Origin: Parerythrobacter lutipelagi
GTDB lineage: Bacteria > Pseudomonadota > Alphaproteobacteria > Sphingomonadales > Sphingomonadaceae
Assembly: GCF_005434975.1 (NCBI RefSeq)
Contig: NZ_SKCJ01000002.1
Location: forward strand, 1,178,001 to 1,242,000
Reading direction: 5' to 3'
Length of the DNA: 64,000 nucleotides
Shown here: positions 28,691 to 35,434 of the stretch, in pieces
Numbering within the stretch: position 1 is the first letter of the stretch
Layout of the letters: each line of letters opens with the position of its first letter
Notes under the pieces: model-generated
What the model saw: only the letters and a program-made list of their open reading frames with translations
Told to the model about the DNA's origin: nothing
Database searches by the model: none
Position numbers and translations under genes: made by a program

Positions 28691-29170
28691 ATGGCAATCT
28701 CAGTTGGAGAAAAGCTCCCCAATACCAAACTGGTCAAAGCCGGTGCAGAAGGACCGGAACAGGTTGATGCGCAGGATTATTTTGCGGGGAAGACCGTCGC
28801 GCTTTTTTCGGTTCCAGGCGCGTTCACGCCTACTTGTTCGGCGCGCCACCTTCCCGGCTATGTTGAAAAGGCGGATGAGCTGAAAGCCAAAGGTGTCGAT
28901 GAAATCATCTGCACTTCGGTCAACGACGCGTTCGTCCTCGGCGCCTGGAACAAGGCCGATGGCAGCGAAGACATCACGATGCTGGCCGACGGCAACGGTG
29001 AATTTGCCGAAGCAGTCGGGCTGGCAGGTGACATGAGCGGTTATGGCATGGGCACACGCAGCCAGCGTTACTCGATGATCGTCAAGGATGGCGTCGTCAG
29101 CGAGGTTAACGTCGAAGCACCGGGGGACTTCTCGGTATCCAGCGCCGAACACCTGCTCGGCCAACTCTGA
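28691..29170 (+). CDS. Peroxiredoxin (Prx5/AhpE-like redoxin family)
   Basis: Thiol peroxidase of 159 aa. The peroxidatic motif is [16 protein letters not shown], with the active Cys in TPTCS and the conserved Pro-Thr pair. A further Cys lies in [12 protein letters not shown], the position conserved in the Prx5 family. The later [16 protein letters not shown] segment is also family-typical. ATG 28691 is preceded by AAAGGA; the longer frame from 28622 is only intergenic. It is divergent from ahcY with the palindrome between them. Cytosolic, no signal. Confidence 0.93.
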   Translation: MAISVGEKLPNTKLVKAGAEGPEQVDAQDYFAGKTVALFSVPGAFTPTCSARHLPGYVEKADELKAKGVDEIICTSVNDAFVLGAWNKADGSEDITMLADGNGEFAEAVGLAGDMSGYGMGTRSQRYSMIVKDGVVSEVNVEAPGDFSVSSAEHLLGQL

Positions 29171-29177
29171 ACAAATT

Positions 29178-29205
29178 GGCCGGGTGCCGAATTCGGTACC
29201 CGGTC
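29178..29205 (+). terminator. Hairpin 7 bp after the peroxiredoxin stop
   Basis: CCGGGT pairs with ACCCGG and the inner CCG with CGG around AATT, extended outward by a G-U and a G-C pair. There is no T tract, so it may stabilise the mRNA end or act as a weak terminator. Confidence 0.5.
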
Positions 29206-29268
29206 TAACTTCGGGACAAATACGGCTGCGCTCTTGCCCAGAAGGGCAAGTTGGCTAATTCTCGGCCG

Positions 29269-29640
29269 ATGGCAACGCCAAAGAAAACCTCATCAGGCAC
29301 CTCTAAGACCGCGAAGAATGGTGCCGCAGCCAAGAAGACCCGCGCCCGCAAAGCGGCCAGCGGGAAAAAGGCGCCAACCAAGAAGCAGACGGAAGAGCCG
29401 GACATTCCTTACGGCGTGCTGGTTGGATGGGCGACAGATGATCTGGGCAATAGATTGCGGCTGCGAATGCAAAGCACCCGCTCAACGCCAAAATCGCCCG
29501 AAGATATCGAAGAGTATCACTATTACATCGACAAGGACCAAGCTGTCCTGCTCGGCAACTTCCTGTTTCGGGTGTCCGGACATACTGCACCCAAGCCTTC
29601 AAAGCCAGCGTGGCTGAGGAAGTTGCTCGGGCAGGCCTAG
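29269..29640 (+). CDS. Unknown protein with histone-H1-like basic N terminus
   Basis: 123 aa. Residues 1-45 are Lys/Ala/Thr-rich (PKKTSSGTSKTAKNG, KKTRARKAASGKKAP), like the tails of histone-H1-like or topoisomerase C-terminal segments. Residues about 48-105 look folded (YGVLVGWATDDLGNRLRL, YHYYIDKDQAVLLGNFLF). I do not recognise the family. The ATG at 29269 has no Shine-Dalgarno. A TTG at 29251 preceded by AGAAGGG would add six residues and may be the real start. A role in DNA or RNA binding is inference. Confidence 0.6.
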   Translation: MATPKKTSSGTSKTAKNGAAAKKTRARKAASGKKAPTKKQTEEPDIPYGVLVGWATDDLGNRLRLRMQSTRSTPKSPEDIEEYHYYIDKDQAVLLGNFLFRVSGHTAPKPSKPAWLRKLLGQA

Positions 29641-29765
29641 CCCGTCGCACGCGTATTGAGGTGTGACAGGTCCTGAAGCCCCACATCCATGGCATTACGA
29701 ATCTGCTGCGGGACCGAAATACTCCTGACCGGTCGTTTGAACCGATTTTCGACAGGAGGAAAACC

Positions 29766-30038
29766 ATGAAGAAATTGACCGCAATTGGCGCGTCTGCCGC
29801 GCTGGCCATGTCAGCAGGCCTCGCCGTGCCCCAGCAAGCCAATGCCCGCGCCAACGACGAAGTTGATCTGTGCCGCAGCCTGGTTGACGCACAATTATTC
29901 GACTCGATTGGTGATTGTGTCGGACTCCTGCGCTCCGCCCCTGCCGATATCTGCAAGGGTTATGACACAGGATTTCTCGTGTTCTTCAATTTCAAGAACC
30001 GCGGCGATTGTGTGAGCTTCTTCCGCTCGATCAACTGA
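29766..30038 (+). CDS. Small secreted protein of unknown function with paired GDCV motifs
   Basis: 90 aa with a clear signal peptide (MKKLTAIGASAALAMSAG, cleavage near ANA-RA). The mature part of about 62 residues has four cysteines, two of them in repeated contexts, GDCVGLLRS and GDCVSFFRS, suggesting an internal duplication. The ATG has a strong AGGAGG Shine-Dalgarno 6 bp upstream, so translation is likely high. No family recognised. The 125 bp upstream hold its presumed promoter; I see no convincing box. Confidence 0.68.
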   Translation: MKKLTAIGASAALAMSAGLAVPQQANARANDEVDLCRSLVDAQLFDSIGDCVGLLRSAPADICKGYDTGFLVFFNFKNRGDCVSFFRSIN

Positions 30039-30099
30039 AGCCCTGAGCGATCTTTCTGGAGTGAGGCGGTCGGCGAGATCGCCCGCTTCCTCCAGTCTC

Positions 30100-30708
30100 T
30101 TACCCATAGCCCATCAGGCTGAGCACTTCTTTCCGGCTTCGTTGGTCTTCCAGGAATGTGCCCATCATCCGGCTGGTGACCATGGATACGCCCGGTGTTC
30201 GAACTCCGCGCGCCGCCATGCAGGCATGGGTTGCGTCGATCACCACAGCAACGCCGCGCGGCTCGAGGTGATTCCAGATACATTCGGCCACCTCTGCAGT
30301 GAGGCGTTCCTGAATCTGCAATCGCCGGGCATAGCCATGCAGCACGCGGGCCAGTTTCGAGATCCCTACGACCCGCTGGTCCGGCAGATAGGCAATCGCG
30401 GCCTTGCCGTGGATCGGCGCCATGTGATGTTCGCAGTGGCTTTGGAAGGGGATATCCTTGAGCAAGACGATCTCGTCATAGCCGCCAACTTCCTCGAACA
30501 CGCGGTCCAAGTGCATTGACGGGTCTTCACCGTAGCCAACGCAATATTCTTTCCATGCGCGCGCCACTCTCTTGGGCGTATCCAGCAATCCTTCACGTGC
30601 CGGATCATCGCCCGCCCATTCGATGAGAGTGCGGATTGCTTCCTGCACGTGCTCTGGCACATCGGGCTTTTCTGATCGATTGTCCTCAGAAGCCACCGGC
30701 ATACTCAT
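30100..30708 (-). CDS. folE: GTP cyclohydrolase I
   Basis: First enzyme of tetrahydrofolate synthesis: GTP to 7,8-dihydroneopterin triphosphate. 202 aa. The zinc and substrate motif CEHHMAPIHGKAAIAYLP and the later VVGISKLARVLHGYARRLQIQERLT are canonical, as is the late Cys/Ala segment HACMAARGVRTPG. ATG 30708 follows a weak GGGGAA Shine-Dalgarno. Monocistronic; the hemerythrin gene upstream on the same strand ends about 100 bp earlier. Confidence 0.97.
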   Translation of the reverse strand: MSMPVASEDNRSEKPDVPEHVQEAIRTLIEWAGDDPAREGLLDTPKRVARAWKEYCVGYGEDPSMHLDRVFEEVGGYDEIVLLKDIPFQSHCEHHMAPIHGKAAIAYLPDQRVVGISKLARVLHGYARRLQIQERLTAEVAECIWNHLEPRGVAVVIDATHACMAARGVRTPGVSMVTSRMMGTFLEDQRSRKEVLSLMGYG

Positions 30709-30812
30709 CTGTCATTCCCCTGCTGCGCGGACGCCGCTCGCGACCTACAGGCTAGAGATAGGGCCGAATGCCGGGATGGCAACGGACAGTTAAGCAGACC
30801 GTGCGGCCAATC

Positions 30813-31304
30813 TCACTCTTTTGCTTCGCCCTTCTTCTCAGGCGTAACTTCAGCATCGGCCTTTTCGCTACTTTTCCGGCGCGCAAAGACCTCAGCCATC
30901 TGCTTCTCGTCATTCTCAGACAGGTGCTTGGCAAATTCAGGGAAGTGGTCTTCTTCTTCCTCTTCGATATGATGCCGATAGCGATGTTCAAACGACTTGA
31001 ATTTCTGCAGCCACGCACCCGATGACATATCCGTTGCCGCAAGATCGTTGAGCATCTCATCGATCTCGTGATGTTCTGCAACCGAATGGCGCGTATCATC
31101 AGTGGTTTCCGGCTTGCGCAGCATTGTGGAATAGACCGCCTGTTCTTCTGCTGCGGCGTGACCTTTCAGCTCTTTCGTCAGTTCAGTGAAAAGCTCTTCG
31201 CGCTCGCTGCTGTCGCCTTCGGTCTCAAGCAGGCGATCCAACAAGGCACGGTGCTTGTCGTGATCTTCCTTGAGACGTGAGAAAATAGCTTCTGATCCGG
31301 ACAT
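30813..31304 (-). CDS. Hemerythrin HHE-domain protein, stress-regulated
   Basis: 163 aa. Four-helix HHE bundle with iron ligands in DHDKHRALLDRLL, GHAAAEEQAVY, HHEIDEML and FEHRYRHHIEEEEEDHFPEF. The C-terminal 30 residues are Lys/Glu-rich and likely disordered. Such proteins bind oxygen or NO or act in iron/oxidative-stress defence; the ligand is not readable. I chose ATG 31304, with a GAAGGTG Shine-Dalgarno, over the longer frame. A GGAAC-N16-CGTT promoter upstream matches the alphaproteobacterial general-stress sigma factor EcfG consensus. Confidence 0.88.
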   Translation of the reverse strand: MSGSEAIFSRLKEDHDKHRALLDRLLETEGDSSEREELFTELTKELKGHAAAEEQAVYSTMLRKPETTDDTRHSVAEHHEIDEMLNDLAATDMSSGAWLQKFKSFEHRYRHHIEEEEEDHFPEFAKHLSENDEKQMAEVFARRKSSEKADAEVTPEKKGEAKE

Positions 31305-31683
31305 CGTGTCACCTTCAAGTCGAGAGGATAGTCTGCCTGTTTCAACGTAGCGGTCGCTTTCGGGTTCCGACCATTCCTTTGATTTCGGGTCACCGCGCTC
31401 CGTCTGGGTACAATGATCCATCCACCCAACTTGGCAAATATGCAGTCTAGCGCTCTGACGACGCTTGGTGAGCGACCCGAGCAGTCGAAGCTGCCGCGTG
31501 CAGGATTGGGCGCTCAAAGTCACAGGTTTGCCAGCTCAGAACAACTGGCTGCGGTTGGCATCGAGAACAGATGCATATTCTTGGGGAGTCGATCGCTCAA
31601 TGACTGGCTTCGAGCCGCATCCAGCCGGGCCCCGCGCCCGGTCTTGATCAGCATCAGCTGCAGTACCGGTGGCATAGCCAAAA
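31305..31683. other. Intergenic stretch between the hemerythrin gene and tRNA-Arg
   Basis: About 380 bp. Its left end holds the stress promoter of the hemerythrin gene (31344-31368). The rest shows no convincing gene: the ORFs crossing it run into the tRNA and lack ribosome sites and protein-like composition. Beyond 31500 the minus strand is the read-through region after the tRNA terminator. Confidence 0.6.
31344..31368 (-). promoter_or_regulatory. EcfG (general stress sigma) promoter of the hemerythrin gene
   Basis: On the minus strand: GGAAC at 31368-31364, a 16-bp spacer, then CGTT at 31347-31344. This is the alphaproteobacterial EcfG consensus GGAAC-N16/17-CGTT. It would start transcription near 31335, about 30 bp before the ATG at 31304. 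Confidence 0.72.
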
Positions 31684-31725
31684 CCAATCGAGGCCACCCT
31701 TCACCTGAAGGATGGCCTCGATTGG
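31684..31725 (-). terminator. Terminator hairpin fused to the 3' end of tRNA-Arg
   Basis: A 42-nt inverted repeat: 13 perfect base pairs, one mismatch, four more pairs and a 6-nt loop. The outermost three bases of its 5' arm (minus strand, 31725-31723) are the encoded CCA of the tRNA, and TTTT follows on the minus strand. Confidence 0.85.
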
Positions 31726-31799
31726 CGCGCCCGGAAGGATTCGAACCTCCGGCCACCTGATTCGTAGTCAGGTACTCTATCCAGCTGAGCTACGGGCGC
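31723..31799 (-). tRNA. tRNA-Arg (anticodon ACG)
   Basis: 77 nt including CCA. The acceptor stem GCGCCCG (31799-31793) pairs with CGGGCGC (31733-31727). D arm GCTCAGCTGGATAGAG, anticodon loop CTACGAA with ACG, and T arm GGTTCGAATCC. The discriminator is G, followed by encoded CCA. The first anticodon base is A, expected to be edited to inosine by TadA to read CGU, CGC and CGA. Confidence 0.97.
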
Positions 31800-31844
31800 G
31801 CTTGGAGGGCGGCACTTAGGCGGGCTATTTGCGGTTGGCAAGCC

Positions 31845-32267
31845 CTATCCCGGGCTTTTTGCGAAGAGTTGCCGGGCAAGCTCGATGTCGAGTGGCGGCT
31901 TGTCCAACAAAGTGATCTCGTCCGGTGTGAACCAGCCGATATCGCCGCGTTCCTGAGGCACCGGGTCGCGCGTCCACCGGCAACATGTGTAAAGAAGAAT
32001 GACAATCGGCGGTTGCGTTGCCTCCTCCGTTGTCTGGGCAAATGCGGCTGGCTGCAAATCTCCCACTTCGATCCCTATCGCAAGTTCTTCGTCAATTTCA
32101 CGGGCCAATGCGTCCATCGGAAGTTCGCCGGGTTCAACCTTGCCGCCAGGGAATTCCCACAAGCCCCCATGTTGTTTGTCAGCCGGGCGGCGATGCATCA
32201 GCCATCGACCATCACTTCGATTCAGCGCGATTGCGACAACCGGAATCCATGTCGGGATATTTTCCAT
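31845..32267 (-). CDS. mutT: Nudix hydrolase MutT (8-oxo-dGTP diphosphatase)
   Basis: Removes oxidised dGTP from the nucleotide pool. 140 aa from ATG 32267. The Nudix box GGKVEPGELPMDALAREIDEEL fits GX5EX7REUXEE, and the N-terminal MHRRPADKQHGGLWEFPGGK is MutT-typical. A TTG at 32285 would add six residues. It is divergent from the flp1 pilin gene and shares an 80-bp intergenic region with it that holds a TCTTAAGCAT motif and a hairpin. Confidence 0.92.
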   Translation of the reverse strand: MENIPTWIPVVAIALNRSDGRWLMHRRPADKQHGGLWEFPGGKVEPGELPMDALAREIDEELAIGIEVGDLQPAAFAQTTEEATQPPIVILLYTCCRWTRDPVPQERGDIGWFTPDEITLLDKPPLDIELARQLFAKSPG

Positions 32268-32306
32268 TCCTTGGGTCCATTTCAATCAATTCTTAAGCAT
32301 TTCGCG

Positions 32307-32347
32307 GGAAAACCCGATGGATCAGTCACGGAACGACGGGGTTTTCC
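32307..32347 (+). promoter_or_regulatory. Hairpin covering the flp1 ribosome-binding region
   Basis: A 10-bp stem with one bulged G (32307-32316 with 32337-32347) and a 20-nt loop ends one base before the flp1 ATG. The right arm contains the only Shine-Dalgarno-like GGGG, so folding would hide it. Confidence 0.45.
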
Positions 32348-32348
32348 G

Positions 32349-32534
32349 ATGAAGCTTCTGCCATTTCTCAAACGGGTCGCACACGATGAGTGTGGCTCTA
32401 CGGCAATCGAATACGGGCTGATCGCTTCCTTAATTGTCATCGCATCCATTGGTGCGTTCGAGGCGGTTGCCAACGAGAACACCGGCCTGTGGGCGGTTGT
32501 TTCAGACAAGGTTGCAAACAATCTGGGAGAATAA
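32349..32534 (+). CDS. Flp-type IVb prepilin (first copy)
   Basis: 61 aa. Short basic leader (MKLLPFLKRVAHDECG), then the cleavage and Flp motif G|STAIEYGLI and a single hydrophobic helix (ASLIVIASIGAF), ending in a short polar tail. This is the class IVb Flp/Fap pilin layout: cut by a TadV/CpaA-type prepilin peptidase and assembled by a Tad machine. No tad/cpa genes are in the window, so the pair of pilins is an orphan locus. ATG 32349. A Cys in the leader (DECG) is unusual. Confidence 0.9.
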   Translation: MKLLPFLKRVAHDECGSTAIEYGLIASLIVIASIGAFEAVANENTGLWAVVSDKVANNLGE

Positions 32535-32539
32535 AATCT

Positions 32540-32555
32540 TAAGCATCCTTGCTTA
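32540..32555 (+). terminator. Small hairpin after flp1
   Basis: TAAGCA-TCCT-TGCTTA, a perfect 6-bp stem 6 bp after the flp1 stop, followed by GCATTTTG. It may be a weak terminator or attenuator between the two pilin genes. Confidence 0.35.
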
Positions 32556-32651
32556 GCATTTTGTCAATTTCTCCCTCGTATCCAAGCATTCACTCTTCCC
32601 GAGAATGACCATGGGAAGAGCGGGTAAGAAGACCAAACCAGGAGACCAATA

Positions 32652-32828
32652 ATGACTTTCTTCAAAAATCTGCTTCGCGACGAACAGGGCGCTACCGCTA
32701 TTGAATATGGCCTGATCGCTGCTCTGATCGCAGTTGCTGCCATCACCGCCATGCAGGGCCTCGGTAACGAGCTGACCACCACTTTCTCGACCGTGTCGAC
32801 GAAGATGGGTGAATCGAACACCGTCTGA
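32652..32828 (+). CDS. Flp-type IVb prepilin (second copy)
   Basis: 58 aa. The leader MTFFKNLLRDEQG is followed by the motif G|ATAIEYGLIAALIAVAAI and a Thr/Ser-rich tail. The ATG at 32652 has AGGAG 7 bp upstream. The Flp cleavage site and Glu/Tyr pair (IEY) are intact. It is the better-translated copy of the pair, judging by the ribosome site, and ends in a strong terminator. Likely the major pilin, with the first copy a variant; that is inference. Confidence 0.92.
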   Translation: MTFFKNLLRDEQGATAIEYGLIAALIAVAAITAMQGLGNELTTTFSTVSTKMGESNTV

Positions 32829-32853
32829 TAGACGTTCGATACTACGCATAAAG

Positions 32854-32888
32854 AAGGCGGCGGGAGCAATCCCGCCGCCTTTCTTTTT
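32854..32888 (+). terminator. Rho-independent terminator of the flp pilin genes
   Basis: A 12-bp perfect stem (32854-32865 with 32870-32881) with a GCAA tetraloop, followed by TCTTTTT. It lies 25 bp after the second pilin stop. The opposite strand has AA-rich flanks, so it could also help end the M48 protease gene's convergent transcript. Confidence 0.92.
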
Positions 32889-32905
32889 GCCCGAAGCAGT
32901 CGCGA

Positions 32906-34366
32906 TCATCGCCCGCGGACGACGATCTTCACTTTCTGGCCAGCCTGCAATGCTTCGTTGGCACCAAGCGCGTTCAGGACGCGGAACCTTTCCACCTGAC
33001 CGTTGTCGAAAGCCATTCGCCTTGCGAGCGACTGAACCGTGTCGCCACGTCCGACGGTTACGACGTCAATCTGGCGCGGGATGATTTCCGCAGCTTCCAC
33101 TGTCGAGATGCGGCGCATCGAATTGAACATCGAATTGAATGTGCCCGACTGGCCCGCAGGCGTGACAGCCGCGAAGTGGAATGCCTGATTGTTCGAGAAT
33201 TCATAAGCGAACACAGTCACATCGACCTGGCTTTGGCCATTGTTGACTCTAGCCGTCCCATAAGCGGCGGGAATCCCGTTTACGGTTGTCCGCTGGATCG
33301 ATGACGGGGCGATACTTTGCTGCTGACCCCCGAGAGCTGTAAACACCGAGCGGACATAGCTGTCGAGCCCACCCGAATAAGGTCCGGTGCTGAACTGCGC
33401 CTTCCCCTGCTGACCGTTGATCGACACAGCCCTCGTGCTGTTGACCATGTAATAGCCGTTGGGGACGCTGAACTTCAGCCTCAGGTCCGGGTGGATGAAC
33501 TGGTTGCCTTCAATCACACCCTGCTGCGGATCGTCACCATACATGATGCCGTCGATCCGGCTAAGAAAGATGTCCCGATTTAGCGTACCGGTACCGGTCC
33601 CTGCCTTCTGCATCGCTGTCTGGACCCGGCTTTGCGGATCAGGGTGGGTCGATGCCCACTCCGGGATGCTGGCATTTGCGCGCCCCTGCAACTGCGCATC
33701 GAGCGCGTTTTGCGCTGCAAGGCTTCGAAGAACAGTTGCCATGGCACGCGGGTCGTAACCTGCAGCGTTGAGATACTGGATCCCAAGCTCATCGGCCTGG
33801 AGTTCCTGCGTGCGCGAGAATTTGAGCGTGAGAAGCTGGGTATATTGCGACCCCTGAGCGATCAGCCCGCCAAAATCGCCGCCAATCACTGAACCGACCA
33901 CCTGGCCAAGCAGACCGAGCAGCGCGTTTTGCTGCGCCTTCGCCTGGCGCCGCTGCGAGTGACGCGCGGCAACGTGGCCGACCTCATGACCCAGCACGCC
34001 GGCAAGTTCCGCCTCGTTGTTCATCAGGCTGACGAGTTGACGCGTCGTGTAAATATAGCCGCCTGGTATCGCAAAAGCGTTGTTTACCGGGCTGTTGAGT
34101 ACTGACACCGTGAAATCTTCGCGCGCGTTTCCGAGGCCCGACTGCACAGCGATATTCTTGCCGACCGACTCAATATAGGCAGCTTGCGGTCCTTGGTAGG
34201 TACCACCGAATTCCTGCAACAATTGCGGGTGATACTCAGAGCCTTGTTGCGCTTCCTGCTGAGTGATCGGCGCTGACGCGCTGGGTATGGTGCCACCCAT
34301 ACAGCCAGCCAGAGCAAGACTTCCGGCGGCAACCCCGGCATATGCGAGTGACTTGATACGAGCCAT
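32906..34366 (-). CDS. M48-family metalloprotease, lipoprotein, with C-terminal LysM-like domain
   Basis: 486 aa. The lipoprotein signal has lipobox LALAGC, so it is attached to a membrane in the periplasm. The zinc site is HEVGHVAARH (HExxH), with the third ligand Glu in the TQELQADELGIQYL motif. About residues 325-410 form a region usual in this subfamily, and the C terminus (VGRGDTVQSLARRM, ending KVKIVVRG) is LysM-like and may hold the protein to peptidoglycan. It resembles BepA/LoiP-type outer-membrane quality-control proteases. ATG 34366 has a GAGGAG Shine-Dalgarno. Confidence 0.92.
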   Translation of the reverse strand: MARIKSLAYAGVAAGSLALAGCMGGTIPSASAPITQQEAQQGSEYHPQLLQEFGGTYQGPQAAYIESVGKNIAVQSGLGNAREDFTVSVLNSPVNNAFAIPGGYIYTTRQLVSLMNNEAELAGVLGHEVGHVAARHSQRRQAKAQQNALLGLLGQVVGSVIGGDFGGLIAQGSQYTQLLTLKFSRTQELQADELGIQYLNAAGYDPRAMATVLRSLAAQNALDAQLQGRANASIPEWASTHPDPQSRVQTAMQKAGTGTGTLNRDIFLSRIDGIMYGDDPQQGVIEGNQFIHPDLRLKFSVPNGYYMVNSTRAVSINGQQGKAQFSTGPYSGGLDSYVRSVFTALGGQQQSIAPSSIQRTTVNGIPAAYGTARVNNGQSQVDVTVFAYEFSNNQAFHFAAVTPAGQSGTFNSMFNSMRRISTVEAAEIIPRQIDVVTVGRGDTVQSLARRMAFDNGQVERFRVLNALGANEALQAGQKVKIVVRGR

Positions 34367-34476
34367 TGTGAACTCCTCTTTCCCAAATTTCCGATGCCGA
34401 AACCTTCTCTGGGCAGAGATGGCGCGCATGTTTCAGATGCTAAATGACTGGAAAGGGCGAGTGGTTCCAAAAAGCG

Positions 34477-35424
34477 TCAGTTTGCTGCCATCTGCAAAAA
34501 ACGTTCTTCTCTCAAGCGCTTGAGAGCATCGGACGACAGCCCTTCAAGCGCATCAAGTTCGTCGTGCAAGGCTGTGCCGAGAGACTTGGCCGCAAATTCC
34601 GGGTCCCGATGGGCACCGCCAACCGGTTCTTTCACGATCCGGTCGATCACGCCGATTTTCAGCAAATGTTGCGCTGTGACCTTCATCGCTTCTGCCGCAT
34701 CAGCCGCTTTTTCCGATGTGCGCCAGAGAATCGAGGCGCAACCTTCCGGCGAAATGACCGAGTAGACCGCGTGCTCGAACATCAGGACACGTTCTGCACT
34801 GGCCAATGCGACAGCCCCGCCAGAGCCGCCCTCGCCCACGATCGTTGCGATCATGGGCACCGGCAATGCAAGGCATGCTTCGGTTGCGCGGGCGATCGCT
34901 TCGGCCTGGCCGCGTTCTTCAGCTTCGATCCCGGGAAAGGCACCGGAAGTGTCGACCAATGTAACCACCGGAATGCCGAAACGCCCCGCCAGTTCCATCA
35001 GGCGGATAGCCTTGCGATACCCCTCGGGCTTGCCCATGCCGAAATTGTGCCGGATGCGCGTTTCGGTGTCGTTCCCTTTCTCGTGCCCGATCAGCATGAC
35101 GCGCCTGTCACCTAGTCGGGCGAACCCGCCAAGGATCGCCTGATCGTCTCCGTACGCTCGATCACCGCCCAGCGGCATGAAGTCGTCAAAAATATGTTCG
35201 ACGAAATCGCGAAAATGCGGCCGGGAAGGATGTCGCGCGACCTGTGTCTTTTGCCACGGCGTCAGCGACGAATAGGTGCTGGCAAGCAAATCCGCGCTTT
35301 TCTTTTCCAGCCGCAGCAACTCTGCCGAAATATCGACGTCATCATTATCGGCGGCGGAGCGCAGCTCAGCAATGCGAGCTTCAAGTTGAGCGACAGGCTT
35401 CTCGAATTCGAGGTAGGAAATCAT
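34477..35424 (-). CDS. accA: Acetyl-CoA carboxylase carboxyltransferase subunit alpha
   Basis: Part of the AccAD complex that makes malonyl-CoA for fatty-acid synthesis. 315 aa, typical length. Motifs: LEFEKPVAQLEARI at the N terminus, RPHFRDFVEHIF, and the catalytic/oxyanion glycines GEGGSGGAVALA. The chosen ATG 35424 gives the standard MISYLEFEKP start. It lies 10 bp after the xerD stop on the same strand, so the two are probably co-transcribed. Confidence 0.97.
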   Translation of the reverse strand: MISYLEFEKPVAQLEARIAELRSAADNDDVDISAELLRLEKKSADLLASTYSSLTPWQKTQVARHPSRPHFRDFVEHIFDDFMPLGGDRAYGDDQAILGGFARLGDRRVMLIGHEKGNDTETRIRHNFGMGKPEGYRKAIRLMELAGRFGIPVVTLVDTSGAFPGIEAEERGQAEAIARATEACLALPVPMIATIVGEGGSGGAVALASAERVLMFEHAVYSVISPEGCASILWRTSEKAADAAEAMKVTAQHLLKIGVIDRIVKEPVGGAHRDPEFAAKSLGTALHDELDALEGLSSDALKRLREERFLQMAAN

Positions 35425-35434
35425 GTTGGCTGCG

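Noticed and set aside
31520-31756. Possible small minus-strand gene after tRNA-Arg
   Set aside because: It overlaps the tRNA and the terminator, lacks a ribosome site and has no protein-like composition.
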